Part shown: positions 8,178-14,839 of the stretch, piece by piece
How positions within the stretch are numbered: position 1 is the first letter of the stretch
How the letters are laid out: each line of letters begins with the position of its first letter
Assembly (NCBI GenBank): GCA_001465115.1
Contig: CP013614.1
Location: 2,976,001 to 3,040,000, forward strand
DNA from: Enterococcus silesiacus
Lineage (GTDB): Bacteria > Bacillota > Bacilli > Lactobacillales > Enterococcaceae
DNA: 64,000 bases
Direction: 5' to 3'
Program-made: the position numbers and the translations under genes
The notes under the pieces: model-generated
The model's input: only the letters and a program-made list of their open reading frames with translations
Database searches by the model: none
What the model was told of the DNA's origin: nothing

Positions 8178-8819
8178 TTATTTGTAGTCTAATACAATTA
8201 ATTTTTCTGTATCTGTAAATGGATCACTAATAATCTTTCTTTCTAAAAGCTCTTTTTCATATAAGTCAACTAGATACAACACGTATACTTCATTAGCATA
8301 TAGTGATAACAGCCATTCTGAGTCACTTGTACCAGGCTCCGTTTTAAAAATTAGTTTTCTGTCATTATTGATATATCCTTGGTACCAGAATCCGTGCTCT
8401 TCAAAAAAATAAATAGAATTACTATTTATTTTATTTACATAGGAAAAGTAAGATTGTGGGATTTTTAGTCTAGCCATATCTTCTTTAACTGTCTCAATAG
8501 TCCAATTATCTATATCATAATTTCTGTTTGGTATAACTATTTCAAATAAGAAATAGTTATTAAGTTCTTTAAAGAATAAATAATTTTCGGCAATTTCTTT
8601 ATTCTCAAACTGTTTTAGAACTTCTATTTCAGCTGTATTTCTTTTTTCTAATTTATAAAGAAAATAACTCCATTTTCCGTGTTCAATAGAAATTCCATAA
8701 TGATTTTCTAACGGTATAGATTTATCTTTTCGATCATCAACATACAGTTTATTATCTTCTTCAACAACTAAAATATCTTTCTCAGCTAGTAGCTTTATAA
8801 TATTTCCATGTGATAACAT
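8178..8819 (-). CDS. Hypothetical protein, orphan immunity candidate
   Basis: 213 residues, soluble, acidic, with many aromatic residues and alternating strands (WSYFLYKLEK, YLFFKELNNYFLFEIVIP). No signal or membrane segment and no family I recognise. A strong AAGGAGG site lies before ATG, immediately downstream of the stop of a truncated upstream frame ending KYGYIVPIK (8832-9007). That spacing is typical of a toxin-immunity pair; here the toxin is reduced to its last 55 or so codons and the second gene is intact. Confidence 0.65.
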   Translation of the reverse strand: MLSHGNIIKLLAEKDILVVEEDNKLYVDDRKDKSIPLENHYGISIEHGKWSYFLYKLEKRNTAEIEVLKQFENKEIAENYLFFKELNNYFLFEIVIPNRNYDIDNWTIETVKEDMARLKIPQSYFSYVNKINSNSIYFFEEHGFWYQGYINNDRKLIFKTEPGTSDSEWLLSLYANEVYVLYLVDLYEKELLERKIISDPFTDTEKLIVLDYK

Positions 8820-8831
8820 TCAGTTACCTCC

Positions 8832-9007
8832 TTATTTAATTGGTACAATATAACCGTATTTTAAAAGATTGTCTACATTTGCTTCTACCATATTTCCTTT
8901 TAAATCTGGGATTTTAAAATTAGTATAGCTAAACTTTCTGCAAATGAAAAGTACCCATGGATACTCTGAAATTTGTTCCTGAAAAAGAATAAATGTTAAA
9001 AATTTTT
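8832..9007 (-). pseudogene. Truncated 3' end of a toxin-like gene
   Basis: An open frame without a usable start reads FQEQISEYPWVLF, then KFSYTNFKIPDLKGNM, then DNLLKYGYIVPIK and stops 12 bases before the ATG of the next gene. The first codons abut the terminator hairpin at 9011-9053, so the gene was cut there. The position in front of an intact gene on the same strand suggests the tail of a polymorphic toxin; the family is not identified. Confidence 0.5.
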
Positions 9008-9010
9008 AAT

Positions 9011-9053
9011 AAGCCATGAAGCTATCTCATTTCAAGAAAATGCTTCATGGCTT
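9011..9053 (-). terminator. Hairpin terminator behind the gene at 9117-9461
   Basis: Arms AAGCCATGAAGC (9011-9022) and GCTTCATGGCTT (9042-9053) with a 19-base loop. On the minus strand the stem is followed by ATTAAAAATTTTT. It separates the gene upstream from the truncated toxin tail. Confidence 0.8.
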
Positions 9054-9116
9054 AATTTTATAAAGATTAGTATCTGATAGAAAAAATTTTGAGTCAGGAA
9101 TATCAATATATCTCAG

Positions 9117-9461
9117 TTAGAAATCTGAATAGGGAAATTCTTCTAAATCAATTGCTTCGATATTTTCACAATAAAAACTAATATATTTATATCCATCTTT
9201 TTCTCCATACCCGCTATCATCGTGTACGTGGAATCGCATATCCTCAGAGTAGTCATTGCTTACATCTTTCATATCCTCTACAATTAAATTATTAATAGGA
9301 GAATAGTTAATTTCTTTCAAAGATAAGTTTCTTACGTTTACAAATTTTAATTTTTCTAGAAAAATTTGATTATTTGTCGTGTTAGCAATTTTAGTATCTA
9401 TATTTAATACTGTAAGTTTTTCGTTAAAAATATTCTCTTCCACACAAAAATCTATTCGCAT
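9117..9461 (-). CDS. Hypothetical 114-residue protein, immunity candidate
   Basis: Soluble acidic protein starting MRIDFCVEENIF and ending EEFPYSDF, with strands separated by Asp/Asn-rich turns (HVHDDSGYGEKDGYKYISFY). No family recognised. The frame stays open for about 18 codons upstream of the ATG (reading TNLGWYNKQI) without another start, and no good ribosome site precedes it, so the 5' end may itself be a recombination joint. It directly follows the effector fragment at 9500-9610. Immunity function is inferred from position. Confidence 0.5.
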   Translation of the reverse strand: MRIDFCVEENIFNEKLTVLNIDTKIANTTNNQIFLEKLKFVNVRNLSLKEINYSPINNLIVEDMKDVSNDYSEDMRFHVHDDSGYGEKDGYKYISFYCENIEAIDLEEFPYSDF

Positions 9462-9499
9462 GATTTGTTTATTATACCACCCTAAGTTAGTATCTCTTT

Positions 9500-9610
9500 T
9501 CTCTTGTATTTTTTCATATCGTAGGTGAAATCATCGCCAATCTGTTTTTTGAACTCAATGTATTCCATTTTTAACTGTTTTCCTAAGGGAGTTACAGGTT
9601 CTAGTAAATC
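9500..9610 (-). pseudogene. Fragment of a pre-toxin-TG effector gene
   Basis: The minus strand encodes DLLEPVTPLGKQLKMEYIEF then KKQIGDDFTYD, nearly the same as residues of the intact effector at 12553-12651 (KREYIEFKKQIGDDFTY). The DNA match is about 90 bases. On its 5' side the homology ends abruptly at 9610, where a plus-strand regulator tail begins; on the other side the frame runs out within a dozen codons at a TAG. It is a relic of a second effector of the same type. Confidence 0.8.
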
Positions 9611-9699
9611 AAGCCTTAACAGATGTTATCGATAGGATTTGTGTAACCCTTGATTGTCAGGCAAGGGACATCGTGGAATTTGTTTTAGAAAAGAAATAA
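9611..9699 (+). pseudogene. C-terminal remnant of a small HTH (HTH_26/Cro-C1) regulator
   Basis: The plus strand reads LTDVIDRICVTLDCQARDIV then EFVLEKK and a stop at 9697-9699. This matches the ends of 70-residue HTH_26 repressors, where 'LdkICkaLdCqpgDIleyv' closes the domain. The N-terminal DNA-binding helices are absent and the remaining codons are joined to the effector fragment on the opposite strand. A family-2 type terminator follows immediately. Confidence 0.7.
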
Positions 9700-9705
9700 G
9701 CTTTT

Positions 9706-9752
9706 AAAAATAAAAGCAGAACTGATTTGAAATAATGTCAGTTCTGCTTTTG
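9706..9752. terminator. Terminator copy 3 of the three-member family
   Basis: AAAAGCAGAACTGA and TCAGTTCTGCTTTT form the stem, with a T-rich end. Related to the copies at 7421 and 10603 but with GCAGAACTG in place of AACAGAACTG. Lies between the HTH remnant and a convergent immunity-like gene. Confidence 0.85.
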
Positions 9753-9828
9753 TATCATTTTTCTTCATTTGGCATGTTTCTTAATTTTTTTGAATAGGTC
9801 AAGCAACAAAAAATCAGACTACGTTTCT

Positions 9829-10134
9829 TTATAAATCTGTATTTAAAATATTCCATGTTATGTCTTTTGCTTTATCAATAGGTTCGTTTAATAACATTCT
9901 TTTATCGTAATCATTGTCCCAAATATAAAATTCTCCTAATCCTCCTCTAGGTGGATATAAAGAATCATTGATTTTACGTATTTCTTCTAGATCATCAATA
10001 TTTTTACATTTATCTAGTTTGTCTAAAATTAATCTAATAGTTGATATTTGTGGAGTATTCGAATAATCTCCATAGAGAATTAAGCTTTCTAGGAGTATAT
10101 GATACTGCGTTTTTAAAATACTGATTTTTTCCAT
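9829..10134 (-). CDS. Probable immunity protein for the orphan toxin domain upstream
   Basis: 101 residues, helical, with LYPPRGGLGEFYIWDNDYDK near residue 60, a segment I associate with small immunity-like proteins encoded beside polymorphic toxins. No signal or membrane segment, so it acts in the cytoplasm. The start has AAAAGAGG before ATG and lies 15 bases after the stop of the toxin fragment at 10150-10455. The pair looks like a toxin/immunity module that has lost the toxin's N-terminal targeting part. Target enzyme activity unknown. Confidence 0.6.
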   Translation of the reverse strand: MEKISILKTQYHILLESLILYGDYSNTPQISTIRLILDKLDKCKNIDDLEEIRKINDSLYPPRGGLGEFYIWDNDYDKRMLLNEPIDKAKDITWNILNTDL

Positions 10135-10149
10135 TTTTATTAACCTCTT

Positions 10150-10455
10150 TTATTTTAATATAGATTCACTAATAACCTCTACACCTTTAATTTTCCATGG
10201 TTCAGATACAAAAATTTGAGTTTGCTCTAAACCACCAGCATAAAGACCATCCTGTAATCCTACCGGACCTTCATAGATTACTGTACCTTTTGGAATTTTA
10301 ACTTTATACATTGCATTAACAACAGACTGTCCTTCTAAAGCTCCAGTTTTTGGATTAATCCACTGCGGTTTAACAGCTGTATCAATACGCACTTTTGCAA
10401 CTGACTCCGGTGATTTCGATGTAAACCATTGTCTTAACCCATTTTTTTCATTTCC
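10150..10455 (-). pseudogene. Orphan C-terminal polymorphic-toxin domain lacking its 5' end
   Basis: The frame is open from the joint at 10455 and reads PGNEKNGLRQWFTSKSPESV, later KIPKGTVIYEGPVGLQDGLY and GGLEQTQIF. The intact effector ends with a comparable core (VPKGTVIYEGTAGPQ then GGGNQIYIP), so this is a related but distinct toxin cassette of about 100 residues. No natural start or trafficking domain is left, since the sequence upstream is the reverse strand of a regulator tail. The first ATG-like codon in frame is a GTG/CGT region near 10392, without a ribosome site. Immunity gene 9829-10134 follows. Confidence 0.7.
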
Positions 10456-10605
10456 TGGAGAGGAAACTTCTTCTTTCGAAATTAGATATAGACAATCTAA
10501 GTAACAAAAAATTGTATGAACTTATTTTATTGAAACAGAAAACAAAGTTAGAAATTGCTAGAGAGAAGCATTTAGAAACTAAATTTGTTTCAGATAGAGT
10601 TTAAA
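10456..10605 (+). pseudogene. Duplicate 3' end of the XRE regulator gene
   Basis: About 150 bases match 7276-7411 (GAGAGGAAACTTCTTCTTTC, then LDIDNLSNKKLY-coding sequence), with scattered substitutions and one base more near the start. The frame encodes LLKQKTKLEIAREKHLETKF before a stop. The HTH part is missing and the fragment abuts the toxin domain on the other strand. The homology continues through the following terminator. Confidence 0.9.
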
Positions 10606-10646
10606 AAGAACAGAACTGACTTGAGATAGTGTCAGTTCTGTTCTTT
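10603..10646. terminator. Terminator copy 2 of the three-member family
   Basis: AAAAAGAACAGAACTGAC and GTCAGTTCTGTTCTTTT form the stem. It aligns with the terminator after the intact XRE gene, including the flanking TTTTGTCA.TTTTTAGATGTT. Confidence 0.9.
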
Positions 10647-10803
10647 TGTCATTTTTTAGATGTTGCACTCTTAATTTGTACTATGCTTACATCTAACTTT
10701 TTATCTATAATTTGAATATTTGTTATTTTTAAGTCTGTAATCTTTAACTACTTTATTATAAAAAATGTGTTTAATATGATTGGTTTTAATTTTCAAAAGT
10801 TAT

Positions 10804-11526
10804 TTATATCTTGTTTTTTATATAGAAAGGAGATACATCATGTGTAGCTTGTTTACTAAAATCATCTTCCAAGGGCATGATATCTAGAACCATATCTTTG
10901 GCTAAATATTTTTTTACAACACTATTTATATCATTTATAAACACATTTATTCCAACATCTGATTCAATTATTAATAACAAATTGGGCAATTCATTTTCAC
11001 GAACAATTTGAAGAATATAGGCCTTTTTTATATATTGATGACGTTTGAATACTTTAATTAATTTTTTTATTAAGTCTGTAGGGGTTTCTTTTGGAATACC
11101 AGTATATACTTTCTCACCTTTTTTTAATTGATCACTTTCAACGATTCCCATCTGTTCTCGGTTCAAAACGATATTATACGAATTTGGATTAATCACTACT
11201 CCATTCCATACAGGGTTACTGAGTAGTAACTTTTGATAGTCTTCCCAATTTACTAGCCAGCCATCAACATGTTCAAAGTTTGGAAAACTTTTTAAGTCTA
11301 CCCATTCTGTAAATAAGGGGATATATTTTTCTCCATTTGTTTGTTGTAGATCTAGGATGCTTATTTTGATATTTTCATCATTGTTGTCTTTAACAATAGG
11401 TATCAATAAAGTACTTTTCTTTAAATATTTAAAAAAATTAGTTTCTGATTTGTCAGTATTTGTAGCTTTTAACTGTTCAATAATACTATTTAACTTTTCA
11501 TTTTTTAAAGGTTCATTTATATTCAT
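10804..11526 (-). CDS. SseB-family protein
   Basis: 240 residues resembling enhanced-serine-sensitivity protein SseB: an N-terminal SseB domain (PLFTEWVDLKSFPN, later GVVINPNSYNIVLNREQM) and a C-terminal SseB_C-like domain (KKAYILQIVRENELPNLLLI). The biochemical role of SseB is not known. It is the last gene of the effector operon; its start overlaps the end of the immunity gene by four bases, implying translational coupling. SseB-like genes recur beside toxin modules, so an accessory immunity or adaptor role is possible, but this is inference. Confidence 0.75.
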   Translation of the reverse strand: MNINEPLKNEKLNSIIEQLKATNTDKSETNFFKYLKKSTLLIPIVKDNNDENIKISILDLQQTNGEKYIPLFTEWVDLKSFPNFEHVDGWLVNWEDYQKLLLSNPVWNGVVINPNSYNIVLNREQMGIVESDQLKKGEKVYTGIPKETPTDLIKKLIKVFKRHQYIKKAYILQIVRENELPNLLLIIESDVGINVFINDINSVVKKYLAKDMVLDIMPLEDDFSKQATHDVSPFYIKNKI

Positions 11527-11837
11527 AATTCATTCTCATCTTTCGCATAATATTTTCCATCAGAAAACTTTCTAACAAAACCTGGTGCAGGAAAATCTGG
11601 ATAATTTACTTCCCACAGAGTACCACAACAATTACAAACATACCATTTATCAGCAAACCATTCTATAACTTCATTTTGTCCTACTCCAACATAATATGGA
11701 TGAGTAACTTTTTTTGATGTGAATATTTTATTTTTAGTTTGTGTTAAGAAAAAAGACTTTATTTCATTAAAACAATCAAGTGATGTTATCTTTGTTCCAG
11801 TTCTTTCACTGCAATCACATTTTATTTTCCGAACCAA
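11523..11837 (-). CDS. Probable cognate immunity protein, Cys-rich
   Basis: 104 residues starting at TTG inside the last codons of the toxin gene, overlapping it by 16 bases. The ribosome site GGAGGTGG is made by the toxin codons for Pro-Glu-Val-Asp. Cysteines occur as CDC near the N-terminus and CNCCG in the middle, followed by LWEVNYPDFPAPGFVRKF; the cysteines could bind zinc. No signal peptide, so cytoplasmic. Position, overlap and size all indicate the immunity partner of the effector at 11822-13084. The C-terminus overlaps the SseB-like gene. Confidence 0.7.
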   Translation of the reverse strand: MVRKIKCDCSERTGTKITSLDCFNEIKSFFLTQTKNKIFTSKKVTHPYYVGVGQNEVIEWFADKWYVCNCCGTLWEVNYPDFPAPGFVRKFSDGKYYAKDENEL

Positions 11838-13084
11838 CTTGCATCCACCTCCGGAATGTATATTTGATTTCCCCCACCGGGTAATGTACCTACTCTGTTA
11901 CCAAGGCTATCCTTTATTATTTGAGGTCCTGCAGTTCCTTCGTAGATAACTGTTCCCTTTGGTACTGTCACTTCAGTAACAGTAGTTGCCGTGTTCCCCC
12001 ATTGTGGATTCAAAGCAGAATCCAATTGTGACTGTAATCCACCATTTTGAGGAGTTCTAGATATGTATCTGCCTACTTCACCTGCAGAACCTCCTGAAGT
12101 CCTATACATAGTGGTATCTGTTGTTAATACTGTTTCTGTATACGTCCCACCCGTAAAAGTATCGGCTACACCGTCATCCAATGGACCTGCTTTTCCTGGA
12201 TAATATTTAGTTCCAACTTCTTTAGGCTTCTTAGAAGGAATTTTAACTTTCCCCTTAAAGAAACTATTATAAGCGGTAAGTCCAGCAAAAGCTAGGTTCA
12301 TTGCACCAAATAATCCAGATAATACCTTTTCTTCACCTGACAACTTTCTTCCAGTTAAAAGACTGTTACCAGTTGCAGCGCCCCAAAATCCTTCTAATGC
12401 ACCTACACCCGACATACCTAGTGAAATAATCGGTCCAATAACAGGGATACTTGTTACAGCTACAGTCAATGCAAAAGCGGCAGTTCCTTTAGCTAATGCT
12501 TCTAAAAAGGAATCATAATCGTAACTAGCAAGATTCATCGCCATCATTTGGTATTCTTCATAGGTGAAATCATCACCAATCTGTTTTTTGAACTCAATAT
12601 ATTCTCTCTTTAACTGTTTTCCTAACGGAGTTGCAGGTTCTAGTAAATCTTTTAGTGTCACAATACCCGATTGACCAGTAGAGAAATTACCTGATTTTGC
12701 TAAAGACCCAGTAGCTGCTGTACTATACCCTTTGATATCAACGTTACTCATTGCACCTAAAAAGTCATCTAATTTCATATTGAAAGGGAGATCGATATCG
12801 TTTTGAATAGATATAGGAGCATTTTTTGAATATTTGTGAAGTGTTTCAGTTAAAGTAGGAAAAGAAGCTAATTGATATTTTCCTACAGAATCCGTATCAA
12901 AAACAGAATTGATTTCTCCATCACTATCATATCTACTGATAGTGTCTTCTGCATCTGTGATGATATCAAAACTATCTTTGATTAAAGTCGCGATAGAATC
13001 AGCTGCTCCACCACCAGCGTTTAATCCAGCAATAGCACTAACGTCCTGTTGCCAATCTGCTTGAATACAATTTACTTTACTCAT
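11822..13084 (-). CDS. T7SS polymorphic toxin with pre-toxin TG domain and ADP-ribosyltransferase-like C-terminus
   Basis: 420 residues. The N-terminal 190 or so residues are not a classical LXG domain. A hydrophobic stretch (AFALTVAVTSIPVIGPIISL, about 205-225) leads into a pre-toxin TG motif (WGAATGNSLLTGRKLSGEEK). The C-terminal domain contains MYRTSGGSAGEVGRYISRTP, then SALNPQWGN, VPKGTVIYEGTAGPQ and GGGNQIYIPEV. This pattern of Arg, then Ser/Thr, then a final strand recalls ADP-ribosyltransferase-like (TreTu-type) toxins at the ends of Rhs/YD proteins; I assign it tentatively. It is downstream of three ESX-like helper genes and a DUF5081-like gene and upstream of a Cys-rich immunity gene. 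Export by the adjacent T7SS is the obvious route. Confidence 0.75.
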   Translation of the reverse strand: MSKVNCIQADWQQDVSAIAGLNAGGGAADSIATLIKDSFDIITDAEDTISRYDSDGEINSVFDTDSVGKYQLASFPTLTETLHKYSKNAPISIQNDIDLPFNMKLDDFLGAMSNVDIKGYSTAATGSLAKSGNFSTGQSGIVTLKDLLEPATPLGKQLKREYIEFKKQIGDDFTYEEYQMMAMNLASYDYDSFLEALAKGTAAFALTVAVTSIPVIGPIISLGMSGVGALEGFWGAATGNSLLTGRKLSGEEKVLSGLFGAMNLAFAGLTAYNSFFKGKVKIPSKKPKEVGTKYYPGKAGPLDDGVADTFTGGTYTETVLTTDTTMYRTSGGSAGEVGRYISRTPQNGGLQSQLDSALNPQWGNTATTVTEVTVPKGTVIYEGTAGPQIIKDSLGNRVGTLPGGGNQIYIPEVDASWFGK

Positions 13085-13410
13085 TAATAAATCGTCCCTC
13101 CTTTCACTTTAGCACTGTTCTGAGCATTTTCAGCAACTTTACTTGCGATATAATTATCTGTGTCTTTAAATTCGTTGGCTGTAAACTCTACTAGTGAAGC
13201 CATTCTTTCATAATGCTGAACTAAATCACTAATTTTTACAAATGCCATAGGATATATCGCAAATTTGTCTAATGCCATTCCTGATTCATAGAATCCAGTT
13301 TGTTGAAGTTCTGTGGCTGCTGTTACAGCTTCATTTAATATAGAACTTGTAGAACGGAGTAACGATACTAAGTCAGACATCTCGTCTGCACTAACCTGTG
13401 TTTTAGTCAA
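13084..13410 (-). CDS. Small ESX-like helical partner of the effector
   Basis: About 108 residues, all-helical, beginning MTKTQVSADEMSDLV and ending KVKGGTIY. The TTG at 13410 has AAAGGAGGAGG five bases upstream, better than the ATG at 13431. It overlaps the preceding gene by eight bases and its stop shares one base with the effector start, so expression is coupled. Length and helical character fit WXG100-like partners that bind the N-terminus of T7SS effectors, although no WXG motif is present. It could stand in for the missing LXG helices by pairing with the effector's N-terminal region; this is inference. Confidence 0.7.
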   Translation of the reverse strand: MTKTQVSADEMSDLVSLLRSTSSILNEAVTAATELQQTGFYESGMALDKFAIYPMAFVKISDLVQHYERMASLVEFTANEFKDTDNYIASKVAENAQNSAKVKGGTIY

Positions 13411-14083
13411 ACCAACCTCCTCCTTTCTCATATTCGATACCTAATGTATCAACCACTCGTTTATTCAATAATTCTTGACTTGTATGATAAATTTTCTTAG
13501 TTGTTACATCTATTTCAATCAATTTTTCTTCTTTTATGAAAAACAACCATTCTTTTACGGTACTGATTTTAGCATCATGAACTTTTATTTCACCGATTGA
13601 AAGGAGCTGTGAATCCACTGCTTCCAAAAGTGTTTCTTTTTCTTTGTTGTTGATTATTTCGTTATGAACAACTGGATTTTTTCCTGATTCACCTCTTAAA
13701 AGTTCATTTGTCAGATAGACTTCTTCTAAAAATTGTTGTCTCGTAAATTGGGTGAAGAGATAGCCATCTTCTCCTTTAATAATTCCTATCCCTTTAGTAT
13801 CATAAAATGTCATAAAGCAATTATTAACGAAAATGTACTTTTGATTTTTGCTGTATAATTCTAAAAAACGGATGACATCAGCGCCATGTTTCGTCAAATT
13901 ATTTTGTGCATCAATAATTTCTTTCTTTTTAAGTGATTGTTCTGCTTTTTTACTGGATTCAGTAGGGGATAAAGAGCAGTCTTGAATTTCAGGACATCCA
14001 ACTAAGAGTCTTTTGTCTATGGATTGGAGTAAAATGAATAGTTCTTCGGGTGTAAAGCTTTCTTTTATTGTCATAATTATCAA
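13403..14083 (-). CDS. DUF5081-like protein of the effector operon
   Basis: 226 residues beginning MIIMTIKESFTPEELFILLQ; the FTPEELFILL opening resembles DUF5081 proteins found in LXG operons. It has a mixed alpha/beta composition, no signal peptide and no membrane segment. Operon position between the small ESX-like genes and the effector suggests a cytoplasmic chaperone that prepares the effector for EssC, as EspG does in mycobacteria; the function is inferred. The stop overlaps the next start (TTTGACTAA). Confidence 0.6.
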   Translation of the reverse strand: MIIMTIKESFTPEELFILLQSIDKRLLVGCPEIQDCSLSPTESSKKAEQSLKKKEIIDAQNNLTKHGADVIRFLELYSKNQKYIFVNNCFMTFYDTKGIGIIKGEDGYLFTQFTRQQFLEEVYLTNELLRGESGKNPVVHNEIINNKEKETLLEAVDSQLLSIGEIKVHDAKISTVKEWLFFIKEEKLIEIDVTTKKIYHTSQELLNKRVVDTLGIEYEKGGGWFD

Positions 14084-14382
14084 AGTCCTTTAACTGCTTG
14101 AACTTCTCCGGAAGCCTCAAATTTTTTGATATTTTTTTTCAAGTCTTTTAATACTTTTTCGTGTTTTTTAAGTCCTTTTTCAATATCTTTGTGATATTTA
14201 ACAACAATATCCAAATAGGCGGCACAAGAATCTTTTGCTTCACCTGACCAAACAGCGCCACCGTGTAATTTGTTATTTACAAGTTGCGCTTTCTGCAAAG
14301 CATCACCTACTTTTTCTTGAATCAATGTTGCTTTTGTAATTGCATCTGCTAATTTTGTATCATCTATTTTTACGTCGCTCAC
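14080..14382 (-). CDS. WXG100-like protein (DUF5344-type)
   Basis: 100 residues from the GTG at 14382, which has AAAGAGG nine bases upstream; longer in-frame starts lie inside the preceding gene. Helix, the turn VWSGEAKDS (a WxG motif) and a second helix give the hairpin of the ESX family. The C-terminal half is Lys-rich (KKHEKVLKDLKKNIKKF). Similar pairs (YwqH/YwqI type) precede LXG-type toxins in Bacillus. It overlaps the upstream gene by 23 bases and the downstream one by four. Likely helper or co-secreted partner of the effector. Confidence 0.75.
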   Translation of the reverse strand: MSDVKIDDTKLADAITKATLIQEKVGDALQKAQLVNNKLHGGAVWSGEAKDSCAAYLDIVVKYHKDIEKGLKKHEKVLKDLKKNIKKFEASGEVQAVKGL

Positions 14383-14767
14383 GTTCTTCATCCTCTTTTC
14401 GTTTCTTTTCTGCTCTGACAGCGTCGTTGTGTTCTTTTTCCCTCTGTTTTTCAGCTTCGTATTTTTCTGCATACTCTTGTGCGACTTCGCTTGCTCTTTG
14501 TTGAGCCTGAGTTAGACTTTCTTGGTTTTGTTTGACCTTATTGATATAAGATTGTAAGTTTGCAGCGATCGACTTTGCTGAAGTCACGTAATGTTTAGAC
14601 GGTAAATCACTTGCTGACATTTCAGGCGCTTGGGATTTGTAGGTTGTTAGTATAGTAGAAGTACTTTTAGATTTTTTTTGATGATCAGATAAAAGTGATT
14701 TTAATTCTGATGCTAATTTTTTATAATTATCTCGTTGTTCTTTATAGAATCCAGTTTGAAATGCCAT
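14360..14767 (-). CDS. DUF5082 (YwqH-like) helical protein
   Basis: 135 residues, first gene of the effector operon. Helical throughout, starting MAFQTGFYKEQRDNYKKLAS and ending in a very charged tail (EAEKQREKEHNDAVRAEKKR). Size, helicity and place resemble YwqH/DUF5082 proteins that open LXG operons. AAGGAG precedes the ATG. Only 73 bases separate it from the end of essC, so it may be read through from the T7SS operon. Confidence 0.7.
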   Translation of the reverse strand: MAFQTGFYKEQRDNYKKLASELKSLLSDHQKKSKSTSTILTTYKSQAPEMSASDLPSKHYVTSAKSIAANLQSYINKVKQNQESLTQAQQRASEVAQEYAEKYEAEKQREKEHNDAVRAEKKRKEDEERERRKNR

Positions 14768-14839
14768 AGTAAAACTCCTTATTTTTATTTTAAGCAGGAA
14801 CCAAAATAAGTAATTTTGGTTCCTATTTTCTTATTTATA

